A DNA stretch of 64,000 bases from Penium margaritaceum (Eukaryota > Streptophyta > Zygnematophyceae > Desmidiales > Peniaceae): positions 102,442 to 166,441 of the forward strand of contig SZWC01002443.1 of NCBI GenBank assembly GCA_023375785.1. The letters are read 5' to 3'. A program made the translations under genes and the position numbers. Under the pieces are notes generated by a model that did no database searches, was not told the DNA's origin, and saw nothing but the letters and a program-made list of their open reading frames with translations. Numbering within the stretch: position 1 is the stretch's first letter; each line of letters starts with the position of its first letter. This document shows, in pieces, positions 52,648 to 61,904 of the stretch.

Positions 52648-54297
52648 AGCTTCGTCGAAGCAGGACTGCACATCTGTATCCTGGGCCTAAGTCGCGACTG
52701 TCTTTCGTGACGTCGCACGCGGACCCACAGCGCGCAGCATCTCGCCTGCGCAGCTAAGGGGCCACCCGGGACGGCGTCTTCAGCCTCCCACGCCCCTCTT
52801 GCTTCCGCCCCTTTCCTCTCGTGGCTCCTTATCACCGGTGCGAGCAGCCAGCCATCCATTCCTGACCGGCATTCTTGTGCACCCCCGGCTGGCTTCTTCA
52901 GCCGGCCGCTCCGTTCACTTGCGCCTTGACACACAGCAAAAGCAGCTGCCGGCTCTTGACACGCAGCAGAAACAGCTGCCGGCCCTGGGACACGCAGCAG
53001 AAGCAACTGCCGGCCCACAAGAGGCCGCGAAAGCAGCTGCCAGCCCGTGACAGGGGCTGCCAGCCGCTGTCACTTGCTGTCACTCGCTGTTGCTTAGCCG
53101 CACTGCTGCTATCTGCGAGGCCCTCCAGCTGTGCCCCGCAACCTGCATTCCCACAGTCCAGCAGCAGCAGATCACACCACAGCTTCAGTGGCAATCCCCA
53201 CCGCATCGGCCCCTCTCCTCAGTGGTGGTGACCACTGCCACATCCGCTGCCGCATCCCATCCTCCAGTGCAGCAGCCGTCCCAGCAGCGGGTCGCCGCCC
53301 TCGGGAGACCGGCGTCGCATCTGCGGCGCCACTCGCCACGCTGGCGTCCCGAGGGGCTCCTTCTTCGCTGTCGTTCGGGTCGTACTACACGGGACGGCCT
53401 GCGCACCGCCACTCTCGCTCACGCCGCGGTGGTAGCAGCGACACCACAGTCGGGTCCCCGCCACCTCAAACCTCGGTAAGCGTCTCCCCTCCCGCTTCTC
53501 CCGAGGACACCCAACCGGGTGGCGCCGTCGCTGAGGACGTCACCCTCACTCAGTTGTGGGTGGCGTTCGTCGAGGATTTTGCTGCACTCGCAGACACATT
53601 CTCTCGCGTAGCCTCCACCGTCATTGACGCCGCAAGTGCAACCGCAGCTACTTTTGCAGCAGCAGCCAGGGCTGCGCGTGCCCCTGCCGCCACGTCTGCT
53701 GGTAGGGCTGCCGAAACCTATATTGAGGCAGGCGTGGTGATTGGTCCCATTGCTGCAGCAGCTGCTGAAATAAGCACACAGCTTGTAGTGGCCGCATCAG
53801 CTGCAGCATCAGCAACAGCATCTGCAGTATCAGCCACAGCAACGCCAGCGTCCTCGATCCGCACGTCCACTGCTGCCGCTGTGACACACGCATCAGCATC
53901 TTCATCGGGTGCCGTTAGTGTCATCACCGCTCTCATCTCCGCCGCAGCTATCTCCACCACATTCGGTGCAGCATTCATCACAGGCGCCCTTGCCCTCTTC
54001 GTCCCAGTTACTTCTGCTGTCTCTGTCCTATCCGCCGCCTTTGATGCTGCCATTCCTCCACTTCTTTCCTTCCTTCGCAGACCCCTTTCTCCCACAGCCT
54101 CGTGAGCTGTCCACCTGTTTGGCGCTTGCTGTTGGCTTCCTTCTCCTCTCCCCCTGCGGTTGCTTGCCGTGTCTGACTTGGGGTGGGTTGGCCTGCAGCA
54201 TTTCTCCACGTGCCAAGGCACCCTCTGATTTCCCACGCCCACTGGGACGGGGGAAACTCTGCCAAAATCTGTCCGGCAGAACCCCCTTGTCGTCACC
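52648..54297 (+). other. Copia-D leader, 1.65 kb
   Basis: GC-rich untranslated leader with three near-copies of ACACGCAGCAGAAGCAGCTGCC-like words (52930-53010). The frame 53131-54105 is open for 324 codons (Ala/Ser/Thr-rich) but has no ATG, so it is not called as a gene. The ATG at 54298 (context GTCACCATGC) starts gag. Confidence 0.7.
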
Positions 54298-57105
54298 ATG
54301 CCTGGTGACGACGAGTCAGTCATTGCTGACCTGCAGCGCCAGTTGCACCTCGCTCGCGAGGCTCAGCAAGAGGCTGAAGATCGCCTCAAAGTCGCGAACG
54401 ACAATCGTGTTGCATTTGCTGATGAAGTCGTTGCTCTTGTCCTCAAGCGTCTCCCTGCTGCCTCTGTCTCTGGCACCCCTGCCGGCACCAGTGCCGGTGC
54501 CTCCTCCACGCCGTCTGCCGCTAGCACAGCTGCCACTAACTCCGCTGCTGTTGCACCTGCTGCCACCACTGCCGCCGCGGCCCGCCAGCATGACTTCTTC
54601 TCACAACCCCCTGTCCTTGCTACTGGGCTTGCTTTCTCTACCTGGGAAACTCGCTTCAGTGCCTGGGCTCAGGGAGAACGCCTGTGGCAGTATTACTTCC
54701 CTGCAGTTCCACCTTTCACGCCTGTCGCTGATGAGTCTGCTCGCGCTGTCTGCGCCCTCATCGCCGCCGCACCTGAGACGCTTGTTGAGGATGTTGGCAC
54801 ATACAACGCAGACCCTGCCGCCCAACGCCCTGCTGACCCCATCGGCGCATACACCATGCTTCGCCGCCGCACCACTTTCACTGGCCAGGCCGCTCAAAGC
54901 GCACTCACCGTGCAGTTCAACACGCTCTTAATGCGTGCGGACGAATCAGCCGATGCGTATTGGGCACGCGGGCTCAAGCTGCTCCGTGAGCTTGGCGATG
55001 CTGCGCCGGGCCAGCTCTCGGCGGTGCTCACCATGGTCAATGGGTTGATTCCAGAGCTGTCGGACCTTCTTCGCGACGTCAAAGCCGATGAGCTGCAGAG
55101 CATTGCGTCCCAGCCTGTGCCGCCTCGATCCCCTCCTGGTGTTGGAGCACTGTGGGACTTTGCCGCAGAGCGCCTTGCTGCTTGGTGGACCAGCATGCAA
55201 AACAAGTGTCTTCACCGTTCTGCAGTCGCTGGGGTTGCTGTTGTCACCTATGCTACCTCTTCCTCCAGTTCCACCTCTACCTCTACCACGTCATCCACTT
55301 CCTCCTCTGTCGCTACAGCTCTTGCCTCTCAGGGCCACGGCCGCGGCCGTGGCAAGGGAAAGGGTAAGGGGAAACCCTCCGACTCCCCCTCTCGGGTTCC
55401 TGGCGAGGTGGTGTGTTGGAACTGTGGCTCTTCTAAGCACTCTGCTCGGAAGTGTCCTGCGCCGCCTGATGATCCTCGCCTTGCCCGTGCCATGCGTGCC
55501 CACTGGGCTCGCTCCAGCAGCTCCTCATCATCTACCTCAGGCACCAGCTCCAGGTCCAACTCCAGCTCCACCTCCTCGACGCAGTCCGCAGGTCCCTCCT
55601 CTGCACAGGCCTACTCCACCGCCGGTGTCCTCTCTCCACCTCCACCGACCGCGTTTCCCTGGGGTTGGCCACCGCCGTATGGGGCGTCCGCCTACGCAGG
55701 GCCACCGTCTCCAGCCTACTTCACTCCCCCATGGCTTCCTCCCTCCTCGGGGTCCTCTGCTCCGTCTCCGGCACCCTCCGTCGCCGGCGAGCGCCAGCTG
55801 GAGCAGTCTCTTCTTCAGCGTCTTCACCTGCGTGATCAGGGAAGTGAGAGTGTCGCTGCGCTGGCCAGAGGTCCCTCATGTCACACTGACTCTGTTCTTC
55901 GTGGGGATCCCCCTGGTCATGTTCTTGGATGTCCTTCTGCGTCTGTTTCGTGGGTCGAGTACTGGCAGTCGTGTGTGCTCCCTCGTCGCCTTGCCGCGTG
56001 CGCCTCGTCATCCCCTCCTGTTGGCACTGTTGCTACCTGTGGTGTCCTTCCCGGGGTTCGGGTCTCGGGTGGCTTCTGGGTCCTTGACTCCGGGGCCACC
56101 CATCACATGACGTCGGTCCGTGCTTCCTTTGTCTCGTTGGGTCCTGCCGGTCCTGTTCGTTTTGTCCGTACCGGGTCTGGGCAGTTGCTTCCTGTTCAGG
56201 GGGTTGGCTTCGTCCGCTTCGTCGGCCCCGGTGGCGTGCTGTTCTTGCCTGACGTCCTCTATGTGCCTTCTTTGGAACTCAGCCTGCTGTCGGTGACCTC
56301 TCTAGACAATCAGGGCATGGATTTCTCTGCCAGTCAGGGTGTCGGCACTGTCCGTCTTCGCTCCTCCGGTCGTGTCGTCCTTCAGGGTGTCAAGTGTGAC
56401 AAGCTCTATCGCGTCCCTCTTCTTGCACCCTCCACCCTCTTTGTTGGCACCTCTCTCGTCCACGTCGCTCCCTCTCTTTCTCCTGACCATGTTCAGCTCT
56501 TGCATCGTCGTCTCGGGCACGTTCACACTGATTCCATCACCAGCATGCTCCGCCTCCAACCTGCGCTTGGTCTTTCCCCGTCCACTTTTCCGACGCCCTG
56601 CCCCTCGGACTGTCTCGATTGCGCCCAGGGCAAGATGCATCGCTCTTCTTTTGCCCTCTCTGCTTCCCAGTCCTCACATCCCCTTGATCTTGTTCATGCT
56701 GACGTCATGGGTCCCCTCCCCCATGAGTTTCTTGGGGGCGCCGGGCGGTATGTTTTGTGCCTCACTGATTACTTCTCTCGCTTTCGCTGGATTTTCGCTC
56801 TTCGTCAGAAAACTGATGTTTGCGCGGTCCTCGAGTCTTGGCTCTTGCAAGCAAAGCGGTCGTGTCAGCGCTCCCTGCGTGTCTTCCGCAGTGATCGCGG
56901 CGGTGAATTCCTTGGACCCACCGCCCGCCTCCTTGAGTCTAAGGGGGTGTGTCTGGAGACCTCCGCTCCTTACACACCCCAGCAAAACGGTGTCTCTGAA
57001 CGTTGGAACCGGACGCTTGCAGATGGCGTCCGGACTCTCCTGTCTGAGTCTGGTCTCTCCCCTTTGTTTGCCTTTGAGGCGATGTGCTACATGACCTGGG
57101 TCTGA
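54298..57105 (+). pseudogene. Copia-D gag-protease-integrase
   Basis: 935-codon frame. A predicted N-terminal coiled-coil (ESVIADLQRQLHLAREAQQEAEDRLKVAN broken here for length: residues about 6-35), gag core with FSAWAQGERLWQYYF and TLLMRADESADAYWARGLKLL, zinc knuckle CWNCGSSKHSARKC at about residue 373, protease FWVLDSGATHHM at about residue 593, GAG-pre-integrase LLHRRLGHVHTDSI...CLDCAQGKMHRSS (zinc ligands intact), integrase VHADVMGPLP, RSDRGGEFLG, QQNGVSERWNRT (D, D, E intact). It ends at TGA (57103-57105) in MTWV-stop-NRVPHG, where relatives have Trp (TGG), a single-base change. Gag assembles particles; protease and integrase act on polyprotein and cDNA. Confidence 0.92.
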
Positions 57106-58329
57106 AACCGTGTCCCCCACGGTCCCCTCCCGCGCACTGTCACCCCTTTTGAGCGTTGGTATGGCGCCCGCGCCGATCTTCGCCTCGCTCGCGTTTGGGG
57201 TTGTGTTGCGTCTGTCTGGCTTCCTGAGGACCTTCGCGATGGGAAGCTCTCCCCACGTGGTCGCCTCTGCCCCTTTCTGGGCGTCTCTTCCCAGTCTAAA
57301 GCCTGGCGCTTCTGGGATCCAGAGCGCCAGCGTGTTGTAGAGTCTAGGGATGCCCTGTTCTTCGAGTCCATCTTCCTCCGTGACCTCCGTCGTTCTATCA
57401 CCTCGGACTCCCTTCTGCCGCTCTCTCGGTTGCTGGGGGAGGTTGGCCCTGCTGTCCCTACTGTTCCCAAGGGTTTCTCCCAGGTCGCCGGCGTTGACTT
57501 CGACGAGACGTTTGCCCCTGTCGGCCGTTACACCAGTGCTCGAGCTCTTCTCAGCCTCATTGCGCATCATGACTGGGAGCTCGAGCAGATGGATGTCAAC
57601 AACGCCTTCCTACACGGACGTCTAGAGGAAGAGATCTATATGGTTCAGCCTCCAGGGTTTGCGGATGGCACAGACAGGGTCTGTAAACTGCGCATGGCCC
57701 TGTACGGCCTCAAACAGTCTCCCAGGTGCTGGAATCAGGAGATCACCTCAACAATGGAGAAGGGGGGATATCGGCGAAGCACCGTTGATCCTTCCCTTTT
57801 CGTCACTCCAGTGTCGGCACCCTTCGCGGCCATCCTCGTCTATGTCGATGACCTGCTGATCGCGTCACCCAGTCGTGACGCAGTCACCTCCGTCAAGTCC
57901 TTGCTGCAGTCCACGTACAAAATGAAAGACCTGGGTCCGGCCCGAGTCTTTCTAGGCATGGAGCTCGAGCGTGACCGTGCTCGCCGTGTTCTCCATGTTC
58001 ACCAGGCCGCGTATGTCAGGAGCCTGGGGGAGCGCTTTGCCTCACATCTTGAGGCTGTTCCTACCGCTTCTANCTACACCGATGACGCCCGCTGGACAGC
58101 GGCTGCTGAAGACACTGGACGTGTCAAAGCTGGGGGAGACAGTGGAGGTGACTGACTATCTGAGAGTGATAGGGTCTCTGATGTACCTGGCTACCACTAC
58201 GCGGGCAGACGTTGCCTTCGCAGTGAACTTCCTTGCCCAGTTCTCACAGTGTCCTAGAGTTCGACACATGGAGGCAGCACTGCGCGTCGTCAGGTATGCG
58301 CTCTCTACTGCTCGTGTCGGCCTTTGCTA
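57106..58329 (+). pseudogene. Copia-D integrase end and truncated reverse transcriptase
   Basis: In the same frame as gag: NRVPHGPLPRTVTPFERWYG, LCPFLGVSSQSKAWRFWDPERQRVVESRDALFFES, then after PAVPTVP directly KGFSQVAGVDFDETFAPVGRYTSARALLSL. The 12-residue-repeat linker and the N-terminal RT (the ELVDLPPG...AKWVFRRK...YKARLVA segment) are missing. The rest of RT is complete: [41 protein letters not shown] (YVDD intact), MKDLGPARVFLGMELERD. At the N at 58073 the frame shifts by one and continues as TPMTPAGQRLLKTLDVS...VIGSLMYLATTTRADVAF. N from 58330. Confidence 0.9.
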
Positions 58330-58416
58330 NNNNNNNNNNNNNNNNNNNNNNNNNNNNNNNNNNNNNNNNNNNNNNNNNNNNNNNNNNNNNNNNNNNNNNN
58401 NNNNNNNNNNNNNNNN
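58330..58416. other. Assembly gap (87 N)
   Basis: Gap within the Copia-D RNase H coding region, where the GYTDxDWAG segment would be. Confidence 0.99.
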
Positions 58417-58884
58417 GCGCGCAGCTCCAGTGAGGCTGAGTATGTTGCCCTTGGCGCAGGCACCTGTGAGAGTGTCTGGTTGTGTCGCCTGTTTCAGCAA
58501 TTGCGTGTCCCTATCCGTTGCATCACGTTGCGCTGTGACAACCAAAGCACGAAGGCAATTGCTTAGCACGATGGCATGCATCACACTCGCACGAAGCATA
58601 TCAATGTTGAACACCATTTTGTGCGTGAGCGGGTGGCTGCCGGCGATGTCCAAATCGTGTGGGTTGACACCAGACAGCAGCGAGCGGATTTCCTCACAAA
58701 GGCACTGAGCAGCAACGTCTTCAAGACAGCAGTTCACGCGGTTGGATTGTTGTGTGCTCGTGATGTTCCAGGTTAAGCTGTTGTGCGAGTACTCGTCGTT
58801 GTATCGTCCATCGTCACTGCTCGTGACGTCAGTTTCGTGCTTGTGGTTGGCTTGTGCTCTGTTCGGCTGTGGGTCATGGGGGAG
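58417..58884 (+). pseudogene. Copia-D RNase H C-terminal part and polypurine tract
   Basis: SSSEAEYVALGAGTCESVWLCRLFQQLRV, LRCDNQSTKAIA, stop (TAG at about 58564), HDGMHHTRTKHINVEHHFVRERVAAGDVQIVWVDTRQQRADFLTKAL, ending with TAA near 58776. Polypurine tract GGGTCATGGGGGAG at 58871-58884. Confidence 0.9.
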
Positions 58885-59419
58885 TGTTGGTTTATGTGTC
58901 AGAGTCATGTGGTGACCTCTGGCCTCGCCGCACTCTCACATCACTTATGCAGGTGACTGACAAGAGGAAGACACTGCCGCTGGATAGCTCGCCGACTCGA
59001 TGTGGCGACATGAAGCGGCGGCTCCTCTGAGGAGTGATCGAAGACCGTTACCAAGCCGATGATGGATGATGCGTGTGTGTGTGACTCTTGTGACAATGCA
59101 GTGGTGGATAGCCAGGGCCTCTCCCAAACCTAGTTCTCACCGGCCTCTTGACCGGATATGGGCCTCTTACGTGGGGAAATTAATCTAGGTGCTGGGTCGA
59201 ATCCAACCACACACAAGGGCTGCGGGTGATGTCGAGCTCGCTTCTCGCTCGCTCGTTGCCCCAAGCACGTAACGTCGAACGGTTGGTTGTGCGTGACTAG
59301 GTTTTTCTGTCACTCACTCGCAACTCCTGCTCTCGTCGAACAATCCATGGCGTTTCTTTGCCTGTTGCTCTCCTTGCACTAGCCTACTGCGTTTGTCCGT
59401 CACAGTAGGCCTACCTACA
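58885..59419 (+). repeat. Copia-D 3' LTR
   Basis: TGTTGGTTTATGTGTCAGAG to CCTACCTACA, ending in CA and followed by the duplication CGAAC. Confidence 0.94.
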
Positions 59420-59424
59420 CGAAC

Positions 59425-59706
59425 TACTGTTGCGGGCTGCTGCTGCGAGCTGCTTCCTTTTTTCTTTTGTCAGAATGCCCAGCCAGACAGGGCTGCTGCT
59501 GCCATCCGGTGCTGCTCCTGCTGCTCGGCTTGGCTGTTGGAGCTAGTAACTGTCGCGGCTCACCTGGTGAGGTGGTGGGGACTGCCTGGTGATGTCACTG
59601 CTGAAAACAACCGCAACGAGTCCCAGGATACGACGGCGGCGGTGACTCTCACTGCTGCTGCCGGTGCTGCGTCTCCGCGCCGCGGCTCAGCGAGAGAGGT
59701 CTCGCT
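59425..59706 (-). repeat. Copia-E leader, outer piece
   Basis: CTG-rich leader next to the primer-binding site. It matches the Copia-A leader at 14180-14420 (shared GCGGTGACTCTC, GAAAGGTCTCGC/GAGAGGTCTCGC words). Confidence 0.8.
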
Positions 59707-59718
59707 GATCTGATACCA
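59707..59718 (-). other. Copia-E primer-binding site
   Basis: On the minus strand TGGTATCAGATC directly follows the LTR end; it matches the initiator tRNA-Met 3' end over ten bases. Confidence 0.9.
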
Positions 59719-60349
59719 TGAAAAGATGCGTAGAAGCTTCCTAGCAACACAGCCTCTGACTAGGCGTCAGTGCCTGGTGAAACGATGATGAGAGTCACAG
59801 GTTGTACACACAAGGGCAAGGGTTTGGCTAGGAGACACAAGTCAAAGTGTCAGAATGTTTCAATAACATTTGCAGTGAGAGATAACAAATGACAGGTCCA
59901 TAGCATAAATACCTGCCGCGGCGCATGGCGGGTTTCGCACGCGGCAGTTCAAGGTCTGTCCTAAAACCGGCCCAAAAACACTTGGCCGTAACTCTGCGCA
60001 GACAAGTCAGAACGCTACGCCGTCTGAACCTAAACGTGCAGGATCTCAAGCTGGACGTTGTGACTGGACGCATGCATCTGGCATCGAACGGTGGACACAC
60101 AATGCAAAACATGCAAATCGGGCCCACGGCCAGTCCACCGATAAAATCGTACAGGCTGCAGAAAAACGGTAGGTCCCAGACAACATCTAGGACTCTGGGG
60201 CGGTCGTCGGTCAGCTCAGAGTAGGTGGTCCATTACCAAACGACGCGCCGGAGCCACCTGGTCCGCATCAGGGATCTGCACGGGCATGGACACGGCCGAG
60301 TGGTCACAGTAAACTGTACAGGTCGACAGGAACGTCACAAATCGCAACA
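59719..60349 (-). repeat. Copia-E 5' LTR
   Basis: 631 bp, minus-strand start TGTTGCGATTTGTGACG and end ...CATCTTTTCA. It pairs with 14844-15486. Outside it lies CCCAG, the imperfect target duplication. Confidence 0.93.
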
Positions 60350-60508
60350 CCCAGTCCATCACGAAAACTCTAGCGGTAGAAGAAAAACTATACAGTACCC
60401 CAACAAGCACCCAGGACGTCGTAGCAGTTGTCTAGCATCTGCTGGTGGGTGGAGCCACCACCCGTCGGTGCTCCGGCGCGAACTGGGTCTGCATGAGGGA
60501 TCCGCACA
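60350..60508 (-). repeat. Copia-A 5' LTR, middle piece
   Basis: CCAGTCCATCACG to GGGATCCGCACA continues the LTR cut at 14843 (matching CCACCTGGTCCGCATCAGGGATCTGCACG of Copia-E in parts). It ends at the solo-LTR duplication GCACA. Confidence 0.8.
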
Positions 60509-61175
60509 TGTTGGTTTGTGTGGCTTCCACCCGTCACGACCGACACTGCTAGTTTACCGATATACCCACATCGGGGTATATGGCAGAGGAGGGCGTGACG
60601 ACACGACGGGCCTCCGGACTGCACCGAGACTTCTCCAGCACCTACGACAGCGCCGGTGAGACGCGGTCGATGCGTTCCGGCAGCCATGTGGGCTTGTCAG
60701 GAGGTAGGAGAGTTTTATCGGTGGGTTCAGACCCGCGCACCCGGTTGACTGTACCGGTGCGACGAGGAGACCCGATGGCTATTGTGGGGCTTCCGATGTT
60801 CGGAAAGCCGTCTGTGATGACTGGACGCTGATTCTGAGATTTTCTGGCACTGTTCCTATTTTCTCGGTGGTCGAGACCCGGGNACTCGGAGAGCTGTTCC
60901 GGTGCCTCGAGGAGACCACCGTTATTGTTATCATGGTGTACGCAGTGCGTTCTCCCCGCTGACCCGTTTCGGCTCAGCGGGGGTGACGGGGCCCGGTGCG
61001 GCTAGCTGCCGGCGCCCCTACTTAAGCCCGCTAGGGGCTCATTTGTACTCTCTCCTTGTTCTTTATATTCAGCGTTCCAGACTTAGCCAAATTTTTGCCG
61101 TCTTGCATCGCACTCACACACAGAGCTCATGTTCGTTTGTGCATGGGCCTGCATGCCCTAAAATTATTTCCAATT
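60509..61175 (+). mobile_element. Putative solo LTR inside the Copia-A LTR
   Basis: 667 bp flanked by GCACA (60504-60508 and 61176-61180), starting TGTTGG. The 3' boundary reads TTTCCAATT rather than ending in CA, so the exact end is uncertain. It has a plausible promoter/initiation region (TACTTAAGCCC, CTTTATATTCAG, 61020-61070). It contains one N at 60883. Copia-E LTRs supply the empty site. No coding sequence, so a solo LTR from recombination is inferred. Confidence 0.7.
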
Positions 61176-61247
61176 GCACAAGCATGGAGACGGCCGAGAG
61201 GTCACAATGAGGTGTCCAAACAGACGGGGACGGTTCAGATCAGAACA
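61176..61247 (-). repeat. Copia-A 5' LTR, outer end
   Basis: GCACAAGCATGGAGACGGCCGAGAGGTCACA to CAGAACA matches the outer end of the Copia-E LTR (GGCATGGACACGGCCGAGTGGTCACA). The minus-strand start is TGTTCTG at 61247. This is the right-hand limit of the nest. Confidence 0.85.
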
Positions 61248-61335
61248 GGGTGGGGCGACAAGGTCTGATGGTCTGTGTAAACCACTCGGCCGGAGACGGC
61301 CGAGTGCTCATTTGGAATCTCTCATTGTTCTCAAG

Positions 61336-61540
61336 GCATTGAGTTCAAAATGTAGTTATAATGTGGGATTGTCAATGTAGCCTCAGATTCAGACCTTCTG
61401 GTTGTCTTTTGCATGCCCCAAAAGCAATGTTTACATGCATTATCTCCTACATCCTCTTCTCAACCATGATGAAGGCCCGCATTGTGGCAATGTGATGTGT
61501 GGCAATGAAAAGATTGCCGCAAACATTTTGAACTCAATGC
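61336..61540. repeat. 18-bp inverted repeat pair, possible MITE remnant
   Basis: GCATTGAGTTCAAAATGT at 61336-61353 and its exact complement ACATTTTGAACTCAATGC at 61523-61540 enclose 169 bp. No clear target duplication. The adjoining hairpin ATTTTACAGTGAAAA / TTTTCATTGTAAAAT at 61541-61555 and 61564-61578 has one mismatch. Confidence 0.75.
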
Positions 61541-61808
61541 ATTTTACAGTGAAAAGACAGCTTTTTTCATTGTAAAATACCACATGTGATGTGTGGACAG
61601 AGAATGTAATGTAGAGGCATGATTGTTTGGTATTAAATGGAGCACATGCCTTGGCAAGGTTGCATGTCTGTAGACGCAAGGGCAGGAGCGGGTTATGGAG
61701 ATCATGATCAAACAATCCTATGAAAAAGAATCATTTGGATTGATATAGCGAAACAAACATCGCCTTCCTGTCGAGTGATGACATGTCAGTACCAGCCCCA
61801 GAGTTGAA

Positions 61809-61814
61809 TTTATT
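61809..61814 (-). terminator. Candidate polyadenylation signal AATAAA
   Basis: AATAAA on the minus strand, about 91 bp beyond the stop of the bZIP frame at 61905. Eukaryotic 3'-end signals of this type are common; without transcript data this is a candidate only. Confidence 0.5.
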
Positions 61815-61904
61815 CCCTCCCCTCCCTTTTTTACCTCCTGAGACCAGTAGCTAGCCAGTACGAAAGTGGTTGTACGAATGGGAGTGGTACAGCTCTAACC
61901 GAGT

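Larger units (their letters stand above)
52102..59419 (+). mobile_element. Copia-D: Ty1/copia in the Copia-E leader
   Basis: LTRs at 52102-52635 and 58885-59419 (about a dozen differences by eye). Flanks CGAAC at 52097-52101 and 59420-59424 form a perfect 5-bp target duplication. Primer-binding site at 52636 and polypurine tract at 58871-58884. Different LTR family from Copia-B/C and Copia-A/E. Part of the RT is deleted, and an N run covers part of RNase H. Confidence 0.95.
14844..60349 (-). mobile_element. Copia-E: Ty1/copia element inserted in the LTR of Copia-A
   Basis: Two LTRs in the same (minus) orientation, 60349-59719 (5') and 15486-14844 (3'), about 90% alike by eye, start TGTTG and end in CA. 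The flanks are TCCAG (14839-14843) and CCCAG (60350-60354), a 5-bp target duplication with one change. Between them, in proper order on the minus strand, lie primer-binding site, leader, gag, protease, GAG-pre-integrase, integrase, RT, RNase H and polypurine tract. The 45.5-kb span includes about 38 kb of later insertions: Copia-D, Copia-B, hAT-2, hAT-1 and the satellite-bearing element. Confidence 0.9.
7891..61247 (-). mobile_element. Copia-A: outermost Ty1/copia element of the nest
   Basis: Minus-strand copia element whose parts can be joined across later insertions. Its 5' LTR is in three pieces (61247-61176, 60508-60350, 14843-14428) that add up to about 636 bp, the length of the related Copia-E LTRs (631 and 643 bp). 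Then follow the primer-binding site (about 14421-14427), leader, gag, protease, integrase, linker and RT down to 8460. The 3' end is rearranged and mostly missing. It contains the MITE at 12431-13045, the putative solo LTR at 60509-61175, and Copia-E with everything inside that. Its coding sequence is full of stops and shifts. Confidence 0.8.
61248..61904. other. Intergenic region / bZIP 3' flank
   Basis: No gene. It contains an 18-bp perfect inverted repeat (61336-61353 and 61523-61540), a hairpin (61541-61578) and, on the minus strand, an AATAAA at 61809-61814 about 90 bp beyond the bZIP stop, a plausible polyadenylation signal. Confidence 0.7.

Noticed and set aside
53131-54105. Gene call for the Ala-rich open frame in the Copia-D leader
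   Set aside because: There is no ATG anywhere in it and no recognisable domain; kept only as an observation.
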